Origin: Paragordius varius
Taxonomy: Eukaryota; Nematomorpha
Direction: 5' to 3'
DNA length: 64,000 nucleotides
Assembly (NCBI GenBank): GCA_964247055.1
Contig: OZ176050.1
Coordinates: 14,508,001 to 14,572,000 of the forward strand
The stretch's first letter is position 1, and every line of letters begins with the position of its first letter. The notes under the pieces are model-generated. The model ran no database searches. It was not told the origin of the DNA and worked only from the letters and a program-made list of their open reading frames with translations. Of this stretch, positions 59,372-64,000 are shown one piece after another. The translations under genes were made by a program, and so were the position numbers.

Positions 59372-62300
59372 TTTCTGATTTAAATTTAATAAAAATAATA
59401 ATAAGGAGAAAAAAAAATTTTTTTATCCAAAAGCCAATTTAAATGTTGAAAGGTAGGTGGTGGCAACACATTTCATTTTTGGATTTGAAAAATATATCGG
59501 ATTAAAATTATTTTTTTATTCGATTTCAAACATACGACTGTAAAAAAATACCATTTAGTATAACAATTTTTTCTAATGTGTTTTCAATGCCTAAATTCGC
59601 ATATTTTACAATTTTTACTACGCTTTTTTTTGCTTGAAAATTTTTGGGTAGGTTTAAAGAGTTTTTTCTTTTTTTTAAACAAAAAGTTGAGTGTGTTTGA
59701 TTTGATTGTATATATATGAAAATAATTTAACCATATATATATATATATATTATAGGCTAACGATAAAATTAAATGGTCATCACGGTGGGATTATGTAATG
59801 TACACTATGCCGCAAGCTAACATACAATGGTTTAGGTATGTGTGAATTATAAAAATAATTATTTTGAAATATTTTTTGATATATTAAGGGAAAATTTTTA
59901 TTATTAAAGTTTAATTAATTGAGTTTTAAGGATTTTTTGATTCTTAAAAACGACAGGTAATATATTATATGGAACAGATTGAAAATTTGGGTTAACTTTA
60001 AAAAATATAATGTTTTATATTTTAATTTTTACAGGTATAAATTGGTATATATATATATTGACAAAGTGTTAAAATTTACGGACAAATATGACTTTTTGTT
60101 AATAATGATACAGTAAAAATTGGTATTATACGGACAAAACGTGACAATATAAAGGCACAAAGATATTTTTTTCCAAAAGACAACAGTTATACATTTAAAT
60201 CATGATTTTTTCAATAAAACTTATTTTTTAAAATGGCAAAGTTTGAAATATATATATATATACTAACACAATCAATCTTATATTTTATAAGAAAATGTAA
60301 TTGAATAGCCTATGTAGTAAATCTTATTTACGGTTTAATAAAGTGTGGTTTTTTTTTTGACAAAAAAATATTTGTCTTTATATTTTTACCTTTTTTTCAT
60401 CCGTAAAATTTCAATTTTCTTTGAATTATTTTGGTTTATTAAAAAAAGCTGAAATGCGTACAAATATAAAAATATATATTTTAAATCATAAATATAATGC
60501 GTAATTCTCTCAATTTAAATATTTTTATTGTATTACAATTTTATGCATTTATTTTTTTCCTTAAATTATTTTTATACATATAAAAGCATTATGAATGCCC
60601 TGGTGATAATTTTATTTTTAACGGGTATGGTTGGTATGATCCTTTTACGAACACTGAGACGTGATATAGCCCGATATAATCAAATTGATGCCGTAAGTTT
60701 TTAAGTTTTAAGTCCAAAAAAAGTATAAATAAAAAAATTTAAAAGTTTTTTTTTCAAAAAAAGATATTTGTAAACTAAATTATTGGGTATGTTGAATTTC
60801 AAATATGGCATTTTAGGCATGTGGTAACTGTAACTGTATTTTCAGCTTTAATTTATCGTTGATCATACTGTATGTATTAAATCATCAATTAATTATGCAT
60901 TTTTAACAATTTTTATTATAAAGAAGCGAAAATTTTAAATACAGTATGCATTTTAATGGTTACTTATTTCACAATCACAGTAGTGTATTGAAAAAACGAT
61001 AAAATGTTGAATAAACATTGATTTCTTTTCATCTTTTCCATACACTACTGTCCTGTGTTGTAAATTGCCCTTTTACTACAAAAAATTTTAATAAAAAAAT
61101 AAAAAATTAAAATTAAATAATTTAAAATATTTTACATACAGTATTTAACTTTTTTTTTACTAAAACTTTAAGTTTGTATATATTTTTCAAAATTTTAATA
61201 ATAAATATAAAAAAATTAAAAAATTAATAAAAAATTAAAATTAAATAATTTAAAATATTACATACAGTATTTAAATTTTTTTTAACTCAAACTTTAAGTT
61301 TATGTATGTATTTTTCAAAATTTTAATAATAAAATTAAATAATTTAAAAAATTAATAAAAAATTAAAATTAAATAATTTAAAATATTACATACAGTATTT
61401 AACTTTTTTTTATTCAAACTTAAAGTTTGTATATATTTTTCAAAATTTTAATAAAAAATTTAAAAAATTAAAAAATTAAAATTAAATAACCATTAAAATA
61501 CATACTGTATTTAACTTTTTTAACTCAAACTTTAAGTTTGTTTATATATTATTTAGGAAGATATACAAGAAGAAATTTAAAAAATTACATAAAAAAATTA
61601 AAATTAAATAATTTAAAATATTACATACAGTATTTAACTTTTTTTTTACTAAAACTTAAAGTTTGTATATATTTTTCAAAATTTTAATAATAAAATTAAA
61701 TAATTTAAAATATTTTACATACAGTATTTAACTTTTTTTTACTCAAACTTTAAGTTTGTATATATAATTCAAAATTTAATAAATTTAAAAAAATTAAAAA
61801 ATTAATTAAAATTAAATAATTTAAAATATTACATACAGTATTTAGCTTTTTTTACTCAAATTTTAAGTTTGTGTATGTATTTCTCAAAATTTTAATAATA
61901 ATTTTAAAAAATTAATAAAAAATTAATAAAAAAATTAAAATTAAATAATTTAAAATATTACATACAGCATTTAACTTTTTTTTTACTAAAACTTTAAGTT
62001 TGTATATATAATTCAAAATTTTAATAATAAATTTAAAATATCACATAAAAAATTAAAATTAAATAATTTAAAATATTACATACAGTATTTAGCATTTTTT
62101 TTTTACTCAAACTTTAAGTTTATGTATGTATTTTTCAAAATTTTAATAATAATTTTAAAAAATTAATAAAAAATTAATAAAAAAAATTAAAATTAAATAA
62201 TTTAAAATATTACATACAGTATTTAACTTTTTTTTTATTCAAACTTTAAGTTTGTATATATTTTTCAAAATTTTAATAATAAATTTAAAAAATTTAAAAT

Positions 62301-62779
62301 ATTACATAAAAAATTAAAATTAAATAATTTAAAATATTACATACAGTATTTAAATTTTTTTACTCAAACTTTAAGTTTGTATATATTTTTCAAAATTTTA
62401 TTAATAAAATTAAATAATTTAAAATATTACATAAAAAATTAAAATTAAATAATTTAAAATGCATACTGTATTTAACTTTTTTTTGCTATAACTTTAAATT
62501 TATTTATGTTTATTTCAAAATTTTAATAATAATTTTAAAAAATTAATAAAAAATTAATAAAAAAATTAAAATTAAATAACCATTAAAATGCATACAGTAT
62601 TTAACTTTTTTTTTACTCAAACTTAAAGTTTGTGCATTTTATTCAGGAAGATATACAAGAAGAATATGGTTGGAAATTGGTTCATGGCGATGTTTTCCGA
62701 ACACCCCGAAGGGCACTTCTCTTATCAGTTTTTTTGGGTTCGGGAACTCAAATTATTTTAATGACATTTTTTACCCTCA
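49785..62779 (+). CDS. TM9SF2: Transmembrane 9 superfamily member 2 (TM9SF2), first ten exons
   Basis: Exons 49785-49913, 49988-50055, 50291-50387, 51343-51470, 56771-56909, 58238-58371, 59131-59248, 59756-59835, 60587-60692 and 62647-62779. All are GT-AG and in phase, giving 377 residues; the remaining membrane exons lie beyond the window. Signal peptide at 1-22, then [14 protein letters not shown]. The luminal domain has [56 protein letters not shown] and [10 protein letters not shown], then [11 protein letters not shown] and ANIQWFS. The first membrane span is [17 protein letters not shown], followed by [28 protein letters not shown] and [12 protein letters not shown]. These identify the TM9SF2 branch of the nonaspanins, Golgi/endosomal nine-span proteins involved in sorting and glycosylation enzyme retention. 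Introns range from 74 nt to 5.3 kb; the long ones are repeat-filled. Confidence 0.96.
51507..52025. mobile_element. MITE family A, copy 5, in TM9SF2 intron 4
   Basis: The left end ACCATTTATAGTTCAAAT occurs three times (51506, about 51571, about 51641) before the usual arm units and centre. The right arm has TTTAAGGGTGAATTTGAATT units and ends near GAGGGTTTTC without the usual AAATGG end. Confidence 0.8.
52285..52581. mobile_element. MITE family C, copy 3
   Basis: Ends CAGTAAAAATTTAAATTATA and, at the right, TATAATTTCAATTTTTACTG. Internal mirror blocks AAAAATATAAAGACAAAT and TTTGTCTCTATATTTTTACG. Confidence 0.85.
52736..53013. mobile_element. MITE family C, copy 4
   Basis: Left AAAAATTGAATTTATATACG then GACAAAACG; right TTTTGTCCGTATAATTTCAT. 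Internal AACAACCATGCTTTTC block. Abuts the TA run that precedes the foldback element. Confidence 0.8.
53054..56646. mobile_element. Large foldback (palindromic) element in TM9SF2 intron 4
   Basis: Outer ends CAGTATGCATTTTAATG and its exact reverse complement, followed by arms of about 1.7 kb that mirror each other around a loop of about 150 bp (54,721-54,867). Each arm contains a run of roughly 105-bp tandem units (GGTAAAAATTGCGGTTTTT, then TTTGCATTGTTAATTG), one unit more in the right arm. This is the architecture of Foldback/TIR-satellite DNA transposons. Flanked by TA runs. The inner arms hold a 60-codon reading frame (54579-54397 minus; mirrored at 55001) of unknown identity. In the right arm one A fewer shifts the frame. 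Confidence 0.88.
54397..54579 (-). CDS. Small reading frame in the foldback arm, unrecognised
   Basis: Encodes 60 residues with [20 protein letters not shown] and [18 protein letters not shown]. The composition ([12 protein letters not shown]) is less biased than the surrounding AT-rich DNA, so it may be a remnant of a coding exon carried by the element. Its mirror at 55001-55270 shifts frame after one missing A. No family recognised; not shown to be expressed. Confidence 0.35.
   Translation of the reverse strand: MFPPIFPGINFLIYQLSYILGDRIYLKNDGDYNFQDYLHLILFFNPYDHHERTPHRTSII
57024..57240. mobile_element. MITE family C, copy 5 (partial)
   Basis: Left end CAGTAAAAATTGAAATAAAA and AAATATAAAGACAAATATT are present. 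The right half is decayed or replaced by the next copy. Confidence 0.7.
57252..57541. mobile_element. MITE family C, copy 6
   Basis: CAGTAAAAACTAAACTAG..AAAAATATAAAGTCAAAT at the left; ATTTTGTTCGTAGTATAATT and CAATTTTTA at the right. Internal CATACTTTTTAAATCTTGAT and its mirror. Confidence 0.8.
57776..58162. mobile_element. MITE family A, copy 6, in TM9SF2 intron 5
   Basis: Left end CCATTTACAGTT with a short arm; the right arm has about seven 21-bp units and ends AATTGTAAATGG just before exon 6 of TM9SF2 (58238). Confidence 0.9.
58497..59094. mobile_element. MITE family A, copy 7, with hugely expanded right arm
   Basis: The left arm is almost gone (AATTCACCCTAATAAAACTC) while the right arm (58,681-59,094) has about 19 units of 21 bp. 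The first dozen are nearly identical, the later ones vary (GAAATTGAATTG). It ends 36 bp before TM9SF2 exon 7. All three frames stay open because 21 is a multiple of three. Confidence 0.9.
58681..59094 (+). repeat. 21-bp minisatellite
   Basis: Unit GGGTGAATTTGAATTG plus five A/T-rich bases, about 19 copies. Derived from the arm of MITE family A, as single units of the same sequence appear in every other copy. Confidence 0.95.
60111..60421. mobile_element. MITE family C, copy 7
   Basis: CAGTAAAAATTGGTATTATA and CGGACAAAACGTGAC at the left, CCGTAAAATTTCAATTTTC at the right; lies in TM9SF2 intron 8. Confidence 0.8.
60971..61062. repeat. Small foldback at the head of the intron 9 array
   Basis: CACAGTAGTGTATTGAAAA is mirrored by TTTTCCATACACTACTGTCC. 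About 90 nt hairpin. Confidence 0.65.
61080..62640 (+). repeat. Satellite-like tandem array in TM9SF2 intron 9
   Basis: About 13 units of roughly 90-130 bp, each with AATTTAAAATATTACATACA then GTATTTAACTTTTTTT, ACTCAAACTTTAAGTTTGTA and TTTTTCAAAATTTTAATAAT. Some units have ACCATTAAAATGCATAC in place of the ATATTACATAC block, the same motif that ends the foldback element. The array ends directly at the acceptor of TM9SF2 exon 10. Confidence 0.92.
61557..61577 (+). pseudogene. Copy of the first 20 or so bases of TM9SF2 exon 10 inside the array
   Basis: GGAAGATATACAAGAAGAAA matches the true exon start at 62646 (GGAAGATATACAAGAAGAAT) including the last intron base, within a unit that otherwise follows the array pattern. 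It is then cut off and the array sequence resumes, so it is not an exon. Confidence 0.85.
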
Positions 62780-62842
62780 GTAAGTTTAAATTTTTTATGT
62801 CATATATAGGCTATTGTTGATGATTTTATATATATATATATA

Positions 62843-63047
62843 TATATATTTAGAATTGTCAAACATACGTTTTTCAATTGATTTTACTTTGTTTTTAATT
62901 GTTTTTACAATAAATAGGCTATTATTATTTTAAGGCTTAAAAATGCGCGCATGTTGAAAGTTGACATATCAAACATCATCATAGCAATTAAAAACAAAGT
63001 AAAATCAATTAAAAACGTATGTTTGACAATTCTAAATATATATATAT
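62843..63047. mobile_element. Palindromic MITE after exon 10
   Basis: TTTAGAATTGTCAAACATAC at the left is mirrored by GTATGTTTGACAATTCTAAA at the right, with arms of about 60 bp (to TTGTTTTTAATTG) around a short centre, in TA runs. Family A copy 8 starts right after it. Confidence 0.8.
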
Positions 63048-63048
63048 A

Positions 63049-63455
63049 CCATTTACATTCTTTAAATTCACCTCTTGAACAATTCAAATTACAAATTAAC
63101 CCTAAAAATAAATTATGTGTACTTCTACGATATAAAATTAGCGTTTTTTAATGTTTTTTAATATATTTTATAAAAAATAAAATAATGTTTAAAATAAAAT
63201 AATTCTGAAAATAATTTGAAATTATGATGCCATAAACATATATTTCATATTTATTTCAGTATTATTTTATTTTAAACAAAATAAAGATAATTATATATCG
63301 TAAGCTGCCCGAAACTTATAATTCATTTTTAGGGTGAATTTGAATTGGTCGAGGGTGATTTTAAATTTTTTGAGGGGAATTTGAATTTTTCAAGGGTGAC
63401 GAATTGTTAGAGGGTGAATTTGAATTGTTTAAGGATGAATTTGAATTGTAAATGG
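63049..63455. mobile_element. MITE family A, copy 8
   Basis: Ends CCATTTACATTC and GAATTTGAATTGTAAATGG; arms of a few decayed units; centre with ATTATATATCG and the family's AAATAAATTATGTG. Confidence 0.88.
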
Positions 63456-63968
63456 TATATAATAAAATATTTTAATTAAATAGTTTATTACGTGGTTAAA
63501 ATCATGGTAAGGTTGTAAAAGGGTTGTGTTTGTTGAAAAAAATATAATTGTCTCATAATTTTTAAATTTTTTCCTTAGACTTCATCCAGTTTTATAACAT
63601 TCTTTTAACAATTGGCATACGGATTTTTTAAATTTTTTCGCAAAAACCCATTGATTGTCAATTTTTCCTGCACAGTTTTTGCATGTTTGGGTTTTTTATC
63701 ACCTGCAAATCGAAAAAAGCTGTTGTACATGTGCTTATTAGCCTATTTTATATAATGAGGAGGGACATTTCAAGAATTACATATTTTATTTTCATTTTTT
63801 TGACTATATATTTTATAGTTTTTGCGTGTTTGAGTTTTATATAACTTCTTAGTTTAGGGTTAGGTATAACCGATGAATGCCCTTAAAATATAGGATATTC
63901 TTTATGCTTTGATGGATAACAAATAAAATATATATCTAGCTAAAAAATTAGGATTTCCTTTAAGTATA
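63456..63968. other. Intron sequence, nothing further seen
   Basis: Expected to be TM9SF2 intron 10. No exon matching the next membrane segment of the family was found before the window ends. Confidence 0.4.
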
Positions 63969-64000
63969 CCATTTACAGTTCAAATTCACCCTAAAAATAT
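63969..64000. mobile_element. MITE family A, copy 9 (cut by window end)
   Basis: CCATTTACAGTTCAAATTC followed by ACCCTAAAAATA is the left terminus of the family; the rest lies outside. Confidence 0.8.

Overview
The window is AT-rich eukaryotic DNA, almost certainly animal. Its host genes are a set typical of animals: TFIIS (TCEA), LLPH, TXNDC15, SPRING1 (C12orf49), GORAB and TM9SF2. All are split by introns, use the standard code and join in phase when spliced by eye. Gene identities come from recognising family motifs, not from a search. Two intron classes coexist. LLPH has one intron of 34 nt and GORAB has apparent introns of 26, 30 and 27 nt, while other introns run to several kb of repeats. 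Introns this short in an animal recall dicyemids and orthonectids, but the species cannot be fixed from the window.

Layout. 105-2125 (+): C-terminal part of TFIIS. 2.1-16 kb: repeats and three groups of Ty3/gypsy-type LTR fossils (3.4-5.8 kb minus, 7.06-11.04 kb minus, 11.65-15.86 kb plus), with a hAT-like MITE inside the second. 16.5-18.8 kb: an old tandem duplication and a poly-T/poly-G tract. 22.1-28.4 kb (+): a chain of four phase-compatible exons of an unrecognised gene, interleaved with MITEs. 28.69-33.17 kb: a gypsy-type element that looks whole. 33.19-36.0 kb: a Penelope-like retroelement with an inverted copy of its own tail. 36-39.9 kb: decayed repeats.

Gene-dense part. LLPH (+, 40.5-40.85 kb) converges with TXNDC15 (-, 41.2-43.3 kb). 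TXNDC15 is head to head with SPRING1 (+, 43.37-46.1 kb), with 66 bp between start codons. GORAB (-, 48.4-49.66 kb) is head to head with TM9SF2 (+, from 49.785 kb and leaving the window), with 127 bp between start codons. TXNDC15, SPRING1, GORAB and TM9SF2 are all ER/Golgi proteins in their families, so the cluster is a compact group of secretory-pathway genes. Whether they are co-regulated is inference.

Mobile DNA. At least four non-autonomous families recur. Family A (nine copies) has arms built of a 21-bp minisatellite. Family B starts CACTT and has 4-bp palindromic target duplications. Family C has CAGTAAAAATTG-type ends. A foldback family has one 3.6-kb palindrome in TM9SF2 intron 4 and a deletion derivative at 20.7 kb. 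Several nestings are exact enough to read the empty site. A satellite-like array in TM9SF2 intron 9 has copied the first bases of the next exon. I recognised no tRNA, rRNA or CRISPR.
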